Source of the DNA: Burkholderiales bacterium | GTDB lineage: Bacteria; Pseudomonadota; Gammaproteobacteria; Burkholderiales; Burkholderiaceae_C | Length of the DNA stretch: 64,000 bases | NCBI GenBank assembly: GCA_021414305.1 | Contig: JAIOOS010000015.1 | Span: 1 to 64,000, forward strand | Direction: 5' to 3' | Part shown: positions 1 through 8,160 of the stretch, piece by piece | How positions within the stretch are numbered: the stretch's first letter is position 1 | How the letters are laid out: each line of letters opens with the position of its first letter | Notes under the pieces: model-generated | What the model was told of the DNA's origin: nothing | Seen by the model: only the letters and a program-made list of their open reading frames with translations | The model's database searches: none | Made by a program: the position numbers and the translations under genes

Positions 1-584
1 CCGGCCAGCGCATCAACCGACTCAAGCCGTACCAGATCACGGCGGCCGGCATGGCGCGAACGTTCCAGAACATCCGGCTGTTTCAGGAACTGACCGTGCT
101 CGAAAACGTGAAGGTGGCCTGCCACCTGCACAGCGCACAGAACCTCGCCAGTGCCGTCTTCCGCACCCGCAAAAGCACGCGCGACGAGAAAGCGATCGAC
201 ACCCAAAGCCGCTCGATCCTCGATCGTCTCGGCCTGCTCGACCGCGCCGACGACGGCGCCACCAGCCTGCCCTATGGCGACCAGCGACGCTTAGAAATCG
301 CCCGCGCCCTGGCCACCACCCCGCGCGTCCTCCTGCTCGACGAACCCGCGGCCGGCATGAACCCGCAGGAGAAGATCGAGCTGACGAAGCTGATCGCGTT
401 CATCCGCCAGGAATTTAGAGTGGCCGTTCTGCTGATCGAGCACGACATGAAGCTGGTGATGAGCATCTGCGAGAAGATCACCGTTCTAGATCACGGCGAA
501 ACCATCGCATGCGGGAGCGCGGAAGAAGTGCAGGCGAATCCCAAAGTGATCGAAGCGTATTTAGGCGAGGCGGCCGAAGCATAA
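1..584 (+). CDS. livG: Branched-chain amino acid type ABC transporter ATP-binding protein LivG (5' truncated)
   Basis: ATPase subunit of a HAAT-family importer, which in such clusters often carries aromatic or short organic acids. The frame is open from position 3, so the start codon and Walker A lie upstream of the window. Visible are the LivG block around ARTFQNIRLF, a signature of the form LPYGDQRRLEIARAL, and Walker B LLLDEPAAGMNP followed by the switch His (IEHDM). The stop abuts the ATG of livF, so the two are translationally coupled. Odd point: this gene and the first half of livF use rare codons for such a G+C-rich genome (TTA at 291 and near 561, a CTA Leu, an AGA Arg). The family call is firm; the substrate is inferred only from the neighbouring acyl-CoA ligase and ring-cleavage genes. 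Confidence 0.93.
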   Translation, partial: GQRINRLKPYQITAAGMARTFQNIRLFQELTVLENVKVACHLHSAQNLASAVFRTRKSTRDEKAIDTQSRSILDRLGLLDRADDGATSLPYGDQRRLEIARALATTPRVLLLDEPAAGMNPQEKIELTKLIAFIRQEFRVAVLLIEHDMKLVMSICEKITVLDHGETIACGSAEEVQANPKVIEAYLGEAAEA

Positions 585-1295
585 ATGCTGCTGACGATTA
601 ACAACCTCCACGTGAGCTACGGAGCCATCCAGGCGCTGCGCGGCGTGTCGCTCAACATCGAACAGGGCGAAATCGTCACCCTCATCGGCAGCAACGGCGC
701 CGGAAAAACCACGCTCCTCCGCACGATCAGTGGGCTGCTTGCACCTACGGAGGGCTCGATCGTGTGGAACGACGCTGCGCAACTCCAGCGACGCCCGCCG
801 CACGAGATCACGCGAACGGGCATTATCCACGTGCCCGAGGGCCGGCAGATTTTTGCGAATTTGTCTGTGAAGGAAAATCTGCTGATCGGCGCGTACCAAC
901 GCACCAACAGCCGCGAGATCGCCGCCGACATCGACCACTGCTACGCCCAGTTCCCTATCCTGCACGAGCGGCAGAACCAGAAGGCCGGCACCCTCAGCGG
1001 CGGCGAGCAGCAGATGCTCGCCCTGGCGCGGGCCCTGATGGGCCGGCCGCGCCTGCTGCTCGCCGACGAGGTGAGCCTCGGCCTGGCGCCGGTGATCACC
1101 AAGCAGGTGTTCGGCCACCTGCAGGCCTTGCGCGAGCAGGGCATCACCATCGTCGTCGTCGAGCAGAACGCGCACCTGGTGATGAAGATGGCCGATCACG
1201 TGTACGTGCTCAAGCACGGCCGGCTGGTGATGCACGGCACGCCCGCGGAGCTGGCCTCGCGGCGCGAGCTGACCGAGGCCTATCTCGGCGAATGA
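585..1295 (+). CDS. livF: Branched-chain amino acid type ABC transporter ATP-binding protein LivF
   Basis: Second ATPase of the same importer, 236 aa, the usual LivF length. Walker A is GSNGAGKT at residues 35-42, the signature is LSGGEQQ at about 138, and Walker B is LLLADEVSLGLAP. The ATG directly follows the livG stop, and the gene ends in an ATGA overlap with the acyl-CoA ligase, so import and CoA activation of the substrate are probably co-translated. Codon use shifts inside the gene near position 930 from A/T-tolerant to strongly G/C-ending. The permeases livH/livM are not in the window; they probably lie upstream, and a LivK-like binding protein is encoded at 4268-5395. Confidence 0.94.
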   Translation: MLLTINNLHVSYGAIQALRGVSLNIEQGEIVTLIGSNGAGKTTLLRTISGLLAPTEGSIVWNDAAQLQRRPPHEITRTGIIHVPEGRQIFANLSVKENLLIGAYQRTNSREIAADIDHCYAQFPILHERQNQKAGTLSGGEQQMLALARALMGRPRLLLADEVSLGLAPVITKQVFGHLQALREQGITIVVVEQNAHLVMKMADHVYVLKHGRLVMHGTPAELASRRELTEAYLGE

Positions 1296-2932
1296 CGGAG
1301 AAGAGGATCGCGATGCGCGACTACGAGCTGCACGAGCGGACCATGGGCCGAATCCTGGCCGAGAAGGCCGCGCGGATCCCCGGGAAGACCTTCCTGATCT
1401 GGGAAGGCCGCGCCTGGACCTACGCCGAGCTGGAGGCGATGACCAATCGCTACGCCCATGGCTTCGAGGCGCTGGGCGTTCGCCACGGCGACCACGTCGC
1501 CGTGATGCTGCCGAACTGCCCCGAGTTCTTCTGGGTGTGCTGGGGCCTCGGCAAGATCGGCGCCGTCGCCGTGCCGATCAACACCGCCGCCAAGGGCGAG
1601 CTGCTGCGCTACTTTCTCGACCAGTCGGACGCCACGACCGTGGTGGTCGACGACGAATGGGTCGAGCGCATGTCGGCGATCGCGCCGCAGCTCGCCAAGG
1701 TGAAGCGCTACGTCTACCGCGGCCCGCGCGGGCCGGGCGACAGCGGCCTCTCCGCCGGCGGCGTACCGGTGCACGCGCTCGCCGAGCTCGAGTCGGACGA
1801 CGCCTCGGCGCCGCCGCTCGACGCCGTCTCGCACGACGACGTCCACCTCATCATGTACACCTCCGGCACGACCGGACCGTCGAAGGGCGTGATGTGCCCG
1901 CATTCGCAGGGCCACGCGGTCGGCAGGGCGCTCACCGTCGACTACGGCTACCGGCCCGACGACGTGCTCTACACCTGCCTGCCGCTCTTCCACGGCAACG
2001 CCATCTGGTACACCTGCTACGCCGCGCTCTGGGCCGACGCCGCGATCGCCCTGGCGCCGCGCTTCTCGGCGACCCGCTTCTGGGACGAGATCCGCGCCAG
2101 CGGCGCGACCCAGTTCAACACGCTGGGGGCGATGACCAACATCATCTGGAAGCTGCCGCCCGGGCCGCACGAGCGCGACCACAAGCTGCGCCTGTGCATG
2201 ACCGTGCCGGTTCCCAAGGAGATCTACGCCGAGATGCAGGAGCGCTACGGCGTCACGCTGACCTCGGTGTTCGCGATGACCGAGAACTTCGCGATGACGC
2301 GCTTCACGCCCCACGACCCGCCGGAAAAGGCGGGCTCGGCCGGCAGCACGCGCGGCGCCTGCGAGCTGCGAATCGTCGGCGACGACGAGCGCGACCTGCC
2401 GGCCGGCGAGGTGGGCGAGATCTGGATGCGGCCCCTCGTGCCCGGCGCGATGATGAAGGGCTACTACAAGATGCCCGACGAGACGGCCCGCGAGTTCTCC
2501 GGCGAGTGGTTCCGCACCGGCGACCGCGGCTACCTCGACGGCGACGGCTATCTCTACTTCGTCGACCGCAAGAAGGAGGCGATCCGCCGCCGCGGCGAGA
2601 ACATCTCGGCCTACGAGGTGGAGCTGATCCTCTCGCGCCACCCGGCGATCCTCGAGGTGGCGGCGATCCCGGTCGCCTCGGAGATGAGCGAGGACGACGT
2701 GATGGTCTACGTCGTCCGCAAGCCCGGCGAGGCGCTCAGCCACGCCGACGTGGTGCACTTCGCCGCCGAGCACATGAGCTACTTCATGGTGCCGCGCTTC
2801 GTCGACTTCATCGAGCAGCTGCCGAAGACCGCGAGCGAGAAGCTCGAGAAGTACAAGCTGAAGCGCGATGCGCAGGAGCGCAGGGGCGAGCTGTGGGACC
2901 GCGAGCGCGAAGGGATCGAGGTGAAGCGCTAG
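1292..2932 (+). CDS. AMP-forming acyl-CoA synthetase (ligase)
   Basis: ANL-superfamily ligase, about 546 aa, activating a carboxylic acid to its CoA thioester through an acyl-adenylate. The ATP-binding loop YTSGTTGPSKG is at residues 189-199, the hinge region is GEWFRTGDRGYLDGDG, followed by DRKKEAIRRRGENISAYEVE, and the catalytic C-terminal Lys lies in a KTASEKLEKYK context. The ATG at 1292 overlaps the livF stop (ATGA); a second in-frame ATG at 1313 is possible. General resemblance is to crotonobetaine/carnitine-CoA ligase-like members. With the Liv importer it probably traps an imported organic or aromatic acid. The exact substrate cannot be read from the sequence. Confidence 0.92.
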   Translation: MTEKRIAMRDYELHERTMGRILAEKAARIPGKTFLIWEGRAWTYAELEAMTNRYAHGFEALGVRHGDHVAVMLPNCPEFFWVCWGLGKIGAVAVPINTAAKGELLRYFLDQSDATTVVVDDEWVERMSAIAPQLAKVKRYVYRGPRGPGDSGLSAGGVPVHALAELESDDASAPPLDAVSHDDVHLIMYTSGTTGPSKGVMCPHSQGHAVGRALTVDYGYRPDDVLYTCLPLFHGNAIWYTCYAALWADAAIALAPRFSATRFWDEIRASGATQFNTLGAMTNIIWKLPPGPHERDHKLRLCMTVPVPKEIYAEMQERYGVTLTSVFAMTENFAMTRFTPHDPPEKAGSAGSTRGACELRIVGDDERDLPAGEVGEIWMRPLVPGAMMKGYYKMPDETAREFSGEWFRTGDRGYLDGDGYLYFVDRKKEAIRRRGENISAYEVELILSRHPAILEVAAIPVASEMSEDDVMVYVVRKPGEALSHADVVHFAAEHMSYFMVPRFVDFIEQLPKTASEKLEKYKLKRDAQERRGELWDREREGIEVKR

Positions 2933-2943
2933 GGTCGGTCGCG

Positions 2944-3753
2944 TCAGAAGGTCACGTGCGCCGACGCGTTTCGCACCGCACACGCGAGGCTGTAGACGGT
3001 CAACGCCGAGGTCTTGGGATTGCCCGGCAGCGCGAGATTCTCGATCTGGAACTCGAAGTGCCCGAAGGCGCCCCAGGCTTCCAGGCGATGAACGTTCCGG
3101 TCGACTCCCGGATCGGCGATCAATCGAACTTCGGTGCGATCGAGCCCCAGCCCCGCCAGGGCGACGGTCGCGGCCACGTTGGCGTTCTTGGGGAAAGCCA
3201 TCGCCGCGTCGCGCGCACTCCCCTCGAACACGACGCAAGGCGCCAGCAGTTGCGACAGGTCGCACGCTTGCGATGCGGGGGTGCCCTCCCAGCTTCGTGG
3301 CGGCTTGCGGCCGCAGTACAGCACGCGATCCAGGCCGCCGATGCGCGCCGCGGCGAGCGCATCGAGTGCGCCGACGGCCCCCGGGATGAGCCGAACCCGC
3401 GCATGGCCGCGCTTCGCGACATCCTCGAGCCGCGCGAAAAGTCCGGGCTCGGCCAGCGCGCCGACAGAAGCGACCACGCACGGGATGCCGGCCGCCAAGG
3501 CGGGAACGACGTGCGACACGATGGCCGCGTGGCCGGCGCACTCGACCACGAGGTCGGGCCGGTGCACCGGAGAAACGTCCAGCTCGTTCAGCACGAGGGC
3601 GTGGCTCGCGAGGCGGGCCGCGACTGCCCGCACCCGGTCGGTCGACTGCGGCGTCGTCACGATCTGCACGATCTGCAAATCGCCGTCCGCCTGAAGCACC
3701 TGAGCCAGCTCCTGGCCGATGGCCCCGAAACCGACGATCGCCAGTTTGAACAT
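2944..3753 (-). CDS. L-aspartate dehydrogenase-like (NadX/DUF108 family) oxidoreductase
   Basis: 269 aa, full length for the family. A Rossmann dinucleotide motif GFGAIG is at residues 8-13. The C-terminal catalytic domain carries the conserved blocks GAVGALDAL, KNANVAATVALAGLG and NPKTSALTVYS seen in NadX-type aspartate dehydrogenases. The known family reaction is NAD(P)-dependent interconversion of aspartate and iminosuccinate/oxaloacetate. It lies in a minus-strand group with a cupin and a LivK-like binding protein, opposite ring-cleavage genes and with no nadA or nadC nearby. A catabolic role, for example on an amino- or imino-dicarboxylate, is therefore as likely as NAD synthesis. That role is inference; the fold and cofactor assignment are firm. 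Confidence 0.85.
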   Translation of the reverse strand: MFKLAIVGFGAIGQELAQVLQADGDLQIVQIVTTPQSTDRVRAVAARLASHALVLNELDVSPVHRPDLVVECAGHAAIVSHVVPALAAGIPCVVASVGALAEPGLFARLEDVAKRGHARVRLIPGAVGALDALAAARIGGLDRVLYCGRKPPRSWEGTPASQACDLSQLLAPCVVFEGSARDAAMAFPKNANVAATVALAGLGLDRTEVRLIADPGVDRNVHRLEAWGAFGHFEFQIENLALPGNPKTSALTVYSLACAVRNASAHVTF

Positions 3754-3789
3754 CGATGCGCTTCGTCGGCCGGCGATGCTCGGCCGCCG

Positions 3790-4251
3790 CTACGCGCCGC
3801 TGGCCGTCTCGGCGACGTCGGTGTCCTCGGAGACGCGAAAGCCGCGGGCGTCGGTCTTCACGCCCGGCTTGTAGTTGACGATCCGTTCGGACGAGAGGTG
3901 AATCCCGAGCAGGCGCGTCACCTCCGTCGGCGAGGTGGTGAACGCGTGCCACACGCCGGGGTGCAACTCCACCGTGTCGCCCTTGTGCAGCTCCACGTTC
4001 TGCACGCCGCCGGCTTCGATCGCGAAGGCCGCGGAGCCGTCGAGCACGATCAGGTACTCGATGTACGGGTGGCAGTGATAGGGCACCTCGTAGCCGGGCT
4101 GACAGGTCTGCAGCGCGATCCGGATGGGCGTGCTGCGCGACGCATCGCCGACCAGCACGCGCAGGTCGCTCTGCGGGCCGTAGGACACGAGGTCCGTGTC
4201 GGCGATGCGCGAAACCCTGAATCCGTCCATGGTCGTGTCGTCCTTGCTCAT
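3790..4251 (-). CDS. Cupin-domain protein
   Basis: 153 aa single-domain cupin. The two cupin motifs are visible: a first block around PYHCHPYIEYLIVLDGSAAF, with His residues and a Glu as candidate metal ligands, and a second block around GDTVELHPGVWHAF with the third His. Small cupins of this sort are dioxygenases, isomerases or ligand-binding proteins; nothing here decides which. It sits between the NadX-like dehydrogenase and the LivK-like protein on the same strand with short gaps, so it is probably part of the same transcript and substrate pathway. Confidence 0.8.
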   Translation of the reverse strand: MSKDDTTMDGFRVSRIADTDLVSYGPQSDLRVLVGDASRSTPIRIALQTCQPGYEVPYHCHPYIEYLIVLDGSAAFAIEAGGVQNVELHKGDTVELHPGVWHAFTTSPTEVTRLLGIHLSSERIVNYKPGVKTDARGFRVSEDTDVAETASGA

Positions 4252-4267
4252 GCCGGGGCCGCCGGTG

Positions 4268-5395
4268 CTAGCGAACCAGCTTCCATTCGCCGTTGTCCAC
4301 CTTCACCAGCACGCGGGCGCGCTTGTCGACTCCGTAGTGATCGGTGGGGCTCATGTTGTAGACGGCGTGCGTGCCCTTCACGTCCTTGCCGGCCTCGATC
4401 GCGTCGCGCAGCGCGTCGCGGAAGGCAGGCGTGCCCGGCTTCGTCGCCTTCAGCGCGACGGGCAGCGCTGCCTGCACGATGACGCCGGCATCCCAGGCGT
4501 AAGCCGCAAACGCGTTGCGGCTGCCGGCTCCGTAGGCGCTCTCGTATTCCTTGAGGAACTGCAGGCCGGTCGCCTTCAGGGGATCGTTCGCGGCAAGCTG
4601 CTCGGCGACGACCACCGGCCCCGTGGCCGCGATCACCCCCTCGGCGCTCTTGCCGCCGACACGGATGAAGTCGGGGTTCACGACGCCATGCGTGTGATAG
4701 ATCTGCTTGCGATAGCCGCGCTCCACCGCGGCGATCTGCGGGAGATCGGCCGGGGTGCCCGAGGCGCCGACGAAGATCGCGTCCGGGTTGGAGGCCAGTA
4801 CCTTGAGCATCTGTCCGGTGACCGCCGTATCGGCGCGCGTGTAGCGCTCGTTGGTCGTGACCTCCAGGCCGGCCGCGGCCCCGCCGCCCTTCAGCGAGTT
4901 GTAGTTCGCGTCGCCCCACGAATCCGAGAATCCGATGTAGCCGACCGTCTTGACCTTGTTCGCCTGCATGTGCTCGACGAGCGCACTCACCATCAGCGGA
5001 ATCGGCTGAGGAACGGCGAACAGGTAGGTCTGCCTGGCCGCGTCGATGGGAATGGGGCACAAGGCGATGAACGGAATGCGCGCTTCGTTCGCGACCGCGC
5101 CTTGCGCCAGTGCCACCGGAACGGTGCTCGAGCCGATGATTGCATCGACCTTGTCTTCCACCGCGAACCGGCGAACGTTCTTCGCGCCGACCGTCGGATC
5201 GCTGGTGTCGTCGAGCACCACGTAGCGCACCGTCTCGCCGCCGATCGACTTGGGCAGCAGCGCGATCGCCTTCGCCACGTGAACCCCGAGCGAGGCGCCA
5301 GGGCCCGTGGCGCTGACCGACACCCCGACCACCACCTCCGCCCAGACCGTGCTCGATGCCAGCGCCAGCAGCAGACCCAACAGCTTTCTCGTCAT
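4268..5395 (-). CDS. LivK-like periplasmic substrate-binding protein of a HAAT ABC transporter
   Basis: Type I periplasmic binding protein (Peripla_BP_6), about 375 aa. The ATG at 5395 gives a clean Sec signal peptide MTRKLLGLLLALASSTVWA and a mature start EVVVGVSVSATGPGASLG, the typical LivK ligand-site opening. An upstream in-frame start at 5440 would add a non-signal extension running into the promoter repeats and is rejected. It probably feeds the LivFG ATPases at the left edge. The promoter is shared with the divergent dihydrodiol dehydrogenase gene at 5499, so uptake and ring attack are probably co-regulated. Confidence 0.9.
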   Translation of the reverse strand: MTRKLLGLLLALASSTVWAEVVVGVSVSATGPGASLGVHVAKAIALLPKSIGGETVRYVVLDDTSDPTVGAKNVRRFAVEDKVDAIIGSSTVPVALAQGAVANEARIPFIALCPIPIDAARQTYLFAVPQPIPLMVSALVEHMQANKVKTVGYIGFSDSWGDANYNSLKGGGAAAGLEVTTNERYTRADTAVTGQMLKVLASNPDAIFVGASGTPADLPQIAAVERGYRKQIYHTHGVVNPDFIRVGGKSAEGVIAATGPVVVAEQLAANDPLKATGLQFLKEYESAYGAGSRNAFAAYAWDAGVIVQAALPVALKATKPGTPAFRDALRDAIEAGKDVKGTHAVYNMSPTDHYGVDKRARVLVKVDNGEWKLVR

Positions 5396-5432
5396 GCGAA
5401 CTCCAGTTTGAAGGCACACCCGCGTGGCCTGC

Positions 5433-5459
5433 CGTAGCATACTACGCTAGAATACTACG
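5433..5459. promoter_or_regulatory. Repeat-bearing divergent operator region
   Basis: In the 103-bp gap between the LivK-like gene (minus) and the SDR gene (plus), ATACTACG occurs twice as a direct repeat at 5439-5446 and 5452-5459, 13 bp apart. The first copy is also the right arm of an inverted repeat CGTAG-N4-CTACG (5433-5446). A TAGAAT hexamer at 5448-5453 could be a -10 element for the plus strand. The arrangement suits a dimeric repressor or activator. The regulator is not known; the GntR protein at 9223-9903 is the nearest candidate. Confidence 0.45.
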
Positions 5460-5498
5460 TATCGATCGCGGGCTCGCATTCCGGAACCGGAGAGATCC

Positions 5499-6269
5499 AT
5501 GTCACCTCAGCTGCAGGGAAAGACCGCGCTGGTCACCGGTGCCGCGAGCGGGATCGGCCAGGCGGTGGCGGCCCGCTTCCTCTCCGAAGGCGCAAACGTC
5601 GTGGCGCTCGATCGCATCGAGTCGAATCCGGGATGCGATTTCCAGGCCAGGGCGTATGCAAGCGTCGTCGGAGACGTGCGGTCCGCAGGGGACAACCAGC
5701 GCGCCGTCGATCTGGCGGTGAGCCGCTTCGGCGGGCTCGACGTGTTCGTCGGCAACGCCGGCCTCTACGACAACCGGCGCGCCTTTCGCAGCTTCTCGGC
5801 ACCCGAGCTTGAAGCCGCCTTCGACGAGCTGTTCGGCATCAACGTCAAGGGCTACCTGCTCGGCGCACTCGCCGCGGCCGGCGCGCTGGCCAAGGCGCGT
5901 GGCTGCATCCTGTTCACGAGCTCGATCTCCGGAAGCCGGGCCGGCTTCGGCGGCGCGCTCTACGTCGCCGCCAAGCACGCCGTGGACGGGCTGACCCGGC
6001 AGCTCGCGCTGGAGCTGGCGCCCGACATCCGGGTTAACGCCGTCGCACCGGGCTACGTACCGACCGGGCTGCGCGGCCTCGGCAGCCTGGGCCAGACCGA
6101 GAGCAGCCCCGGGCCGGCGCCGAGCCAGACGCCGTTGCAGATGCTTCCCTCGGCGGACGACATCGCCGCCGCCTACGTCTTCCTCGCATCCGACGCCTGC
6201 GCCCGAACCGCCACCGGCACCGTGCTCGCGCTCGACGGTGGCGCGGCCCTTCGCGGCCCGCGCACCTGA
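5499..6269 (+). CDS. SDR dehydrogenase, cis-dihydrodiol dehydrogenase (BphB)-like
   Basis: Classical short-chain dehydrogenase, 256 aa. The cofactor motif TGAASGIG is at residues 13-20 and NAG at 86-88; the catalytic triad is Ser142, Tyr155, Lys159. The Asp at the end of beta-2 (ALDRI) suggests NAD. Blocks such as NAGLYDN, INVKGYLLGA and LRGLGSLG resemble BphB/NahB-type dehydrogenases, which oxidise the cis-dihydrodiol made by Rieske dioxygenases to a catechol. It immediately precedes the two oxygenase subunits, which supports that role. Start chosen at the ATG preceded by GGAGAG, about 7 bp upstream. Confidence 0.88.
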   Translation: MSPQLQGKTALVTGAASGIGQAVAARFLSEGANVVALDRIESNPGCDFQARAYASVVGDVRSAGDNQRAVDLAVSRFGGLDVFVGNAGLYDNRRAFRSFSAPELEAAFDELFGINVKGYLLGALAAAGALAKARGCILFTSSISGSRAGFGGALYVAAKHAVDGLTRQLALELAPDIRVNAVAPGYVPTGLRGLGSLGQTESSPGPAPSQTPLQMLPSADDIAAAYVFLASDACARTATGTVLALDGGAALRGPRT

Positions 6270-6297
6270 AACGCGCGGCCACGCACGAAAGACCCGC

Positions 6298-7653
6298 ATG
6301 TCCGACCCCGAGAATCCGGCGAAGCCCGCCACGACGCCCAGGACGCCGCTGCCTCCGCTCGTGAGCGCCACTGCGCGGATCGCATCGCTCGCCGCGAAGG
6401 ACCTGATGGCCGAAGACGGCTCGGCCGTCGACCGCAGGCTCTTCGTCGACGAGGCCGTGTACCGCCTGGAGCAGGAGCGCATCTTCGCGAAGTGCTGGCT
6501 CTACCTCGGACACGACAGCGCCCTCCCCGAGAACCAGTCGTTCTTCACGACGACGATGGGCGAGGACCCGGTCATCGTCGTGCGCGACAAGACGGGGCGG
6601 CTGCGCGCCTTCCTCAACAGCTGCAGTCACCGCGGCGCGAAGGTGTGCCGCGTCGATTCGGGAACGGCGCGGTTCTTCAAGTGCCCGTACCACGCCTGGA
6701 CCTTCAGCACCGAGGGCGAGCTGATCGCGGTGCCCCGCATCACCGCCGTGTACGGCGACAGCCTCGACCGCAGCCAGCACGGGCTGCGCGAGGTGCCGCA
6801 CGTCGACACCTTCGGCGGCATGATCTTCGCGAGCTGGGACCCCGAAGCACCGACCCTGCGCGCCTACCTGGGCGACATGGCCTTCTACCTCGACCTCATG
6901 CTCTCGCGCATGGACGGCGGCACCGAGGTCATCGGCGGCGTGCACAAGTGGACGATCGGCGTCAACTGGAAGATCCCGGCCGAGAATTTCGCCGGCGACC
7001 ACTATCACGTGCCCTCGACGCACGGCGCCGGCGTGGAGATGGGCTTCAGGAGCCAGCTCACGAACAATGGCTATTGCATCCAGACGGGCAACGGACACTC
7101 CATCGGCAGCGAGCGCGGCGGCGCGCAGCAGGGCACCGCTGTGCCGACCGAGTACGAAGGCTTCATGAAGCAGATGCGTTCTGAGCTGGTGGCGAAGTAC
7201 GGCGAGACCGCCGACGCCTTCGTTCCGATCGGCGTCGGCACGATCTTCCCGAACATGTCGTTCCTCGACAGCGCCCGATTCCGCGCGTTTCGCGTGTGGC
7301 ACCCGCGAGGGGTCGACCGGATCGAGGTGCACTCGTGGTGCGTCGTCGACAAGGCGCTGCCACCGGAGCTGAAGACGGCCGTGCGTCGCCAGTACTCCCT
7401 CGCCTTCGGCCCGGGCGGCATCTTCGAGCAGGACGACGGCGACATCTGGCAGAGCGTGCAGGACGCGCTGCGCGGCCACATCGGACGCCAGGGCAGGTTC
7501 CACTACCGCATGGGGCTGGGCCGCGAGACGACGACCTCCGAGCGCTACGGGCCGCCCTTCCCCGGAAGCTGCAGCGACATGCTGATGACCGAAGCCAACC
7601 AGCGCGCCTTCTACCGCCACTACGCCACGGTGATGGCGGACCCGACGTCATGA
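6298..7653 (+). CDS. Rieske ring-hydroxylating oxygenase, alpha (large) subunit
   Basis: About 451 aa, the usual alpha-subunit length. The Rieske [2Fe-2S] ligands are C109-S-H111 and C129-P-Y-H132. The mononuclear iron site in the C-terminal domain is D234-x2-H237-x4-H242, in the block ENFAGDHYHVPSTHG. The protein would add O2 to an aromatic ring with electrons from a ferredoxin/reductase. The ATG at 6298 is used because an upstream in-frame start would overlap the SDR gene; GAAAG lies just upstream. It is followed with ATGA overlap by the beta subunit. No ferredoxin or reductase gene is present in the window, so the electron donor must be encoded elsewhere. Confidence 0.94.
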   Translation: MSDPENPAKPATTPRTPLPPLVSATARIASLAAKDLMAEDGSAVDRRLFVDEAVYRLEQERIFAKCWLYLGHDSALPENQSFFTTTMGEDPVIVVRDKTGRLRAFLNSCSHRGAKVCRVDSGTARFFKCPYHAWTFSTEGELIAVPRITAVYGDSLDRSQHGLREVPHVDTFGGMIFASWDPEAPTLRAYLGDMAFYLDLMLSRMDGGTEVIGGVHKWTIGVNWKIPAENFAGDHYHVPSTHGAGVEMGFRSQLTNNGYCIQTGNGHSIGSERGGAQQGTAVPTEYEGFMKQMRSELVAKYGETADAFVPIGVGTIFPNMSFLDSARFRAFRVWHPRGVDRIEVHSWCVVDKALPPELKTAVRRQYSLAFGPGGIFEQDDGDIWQSVQDALRGHIGRQGRFHYRMGLGRETTTSERYGPPFPGSCSDMLMTEANQRAFYRHYATVMADPTS

Positions 7654-8150
7654 GCTCCGACCCGTCGACCGTCCTGCTCTGGCAGGCACTGGAGGCGTTC
7701 TACCGGCACGAAGTGCTGCTGCTGCAGGACCGCCGGTACCGGGAATGGCTCGAGACGATGGACACGGCGATCTCGTACCGGGTGCCCGTCACCACCTCCA
7801 CGATGGACGGTCTCGTCACGCGCGAGGACGAACTCGGCTACTACGACGAGGATCTCGAACTGCTGAAGGCCCGGGTGGCCAAACTCGAAAGCAAGCAGTC
7901 GTGGGTCGAACAGCCGCCGTCGCGCCTGCGCTACTTCGTGCAGGTCGTCGACGCGCATCGCGACGGCACTCGCGTGGTCGCGCGCAGCAATCTCCTCCTG
8001 CTGCAGTACCGCTGGAACATGGAGCAGCAATTCAGCGGCGGCCGCACCGACGTGCTCTTGTCAGTCGACGGCGGATTCCGGCTGCGCGAGCGGCGCGTCG
8101 TGCTCGATCGCCAGGTGCTCGGCGAGCAGGGCCTGAGCGTCTTCTTCTAG
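7650..8150 (+). CDS. Ring-hydroxylating oxygenase, beta (small) subunit
   Basis: 166 aa, the typical size of a cone-fold (SnoaL/NTF2-like) beta subunit, which stabilises the alpha3beta3 hexamer. Recognisable blocks are the N-terminal FYRHEVLLLQDRRYREWL, the central TREDELGYYDEDLELLKAR, and RSNLLLLQYR near the C-terminus. The ATG overlaps the alpha-subunit stop (ATGA), showing coupled translation for equal stoichiometry. The next gene, an extradiol dioxygenase, starts 10 bp after its stop. Confidence 0.92.
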   Translation: MSSDPSTVLLWQALEAFYRHEVLLLQDRRYREWLETMDTAISYRVPVTTSTMDGLVTREDELGYYDEDLELLKARVAKLESKQSWVEQPPSRLRYFVQVVDAHRDGTRVVARSNLLLLQYRWNMEQQFSGGRTDVLLSVDGGFRLRERRVVLDRQVLGEQGLSVFF

Positions 8151-8160
8151 GAAGGTCCTC

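Noticed and set aside
1280..3952. 890-aa minus-strand open frame opposite the acyl-CoA ligase
   Set aside because: Shadow of the G+C-rich ligase: Arg/Ala/Gly/His-rich, no domain, and the ligase frame on the other strand has all family motifs.
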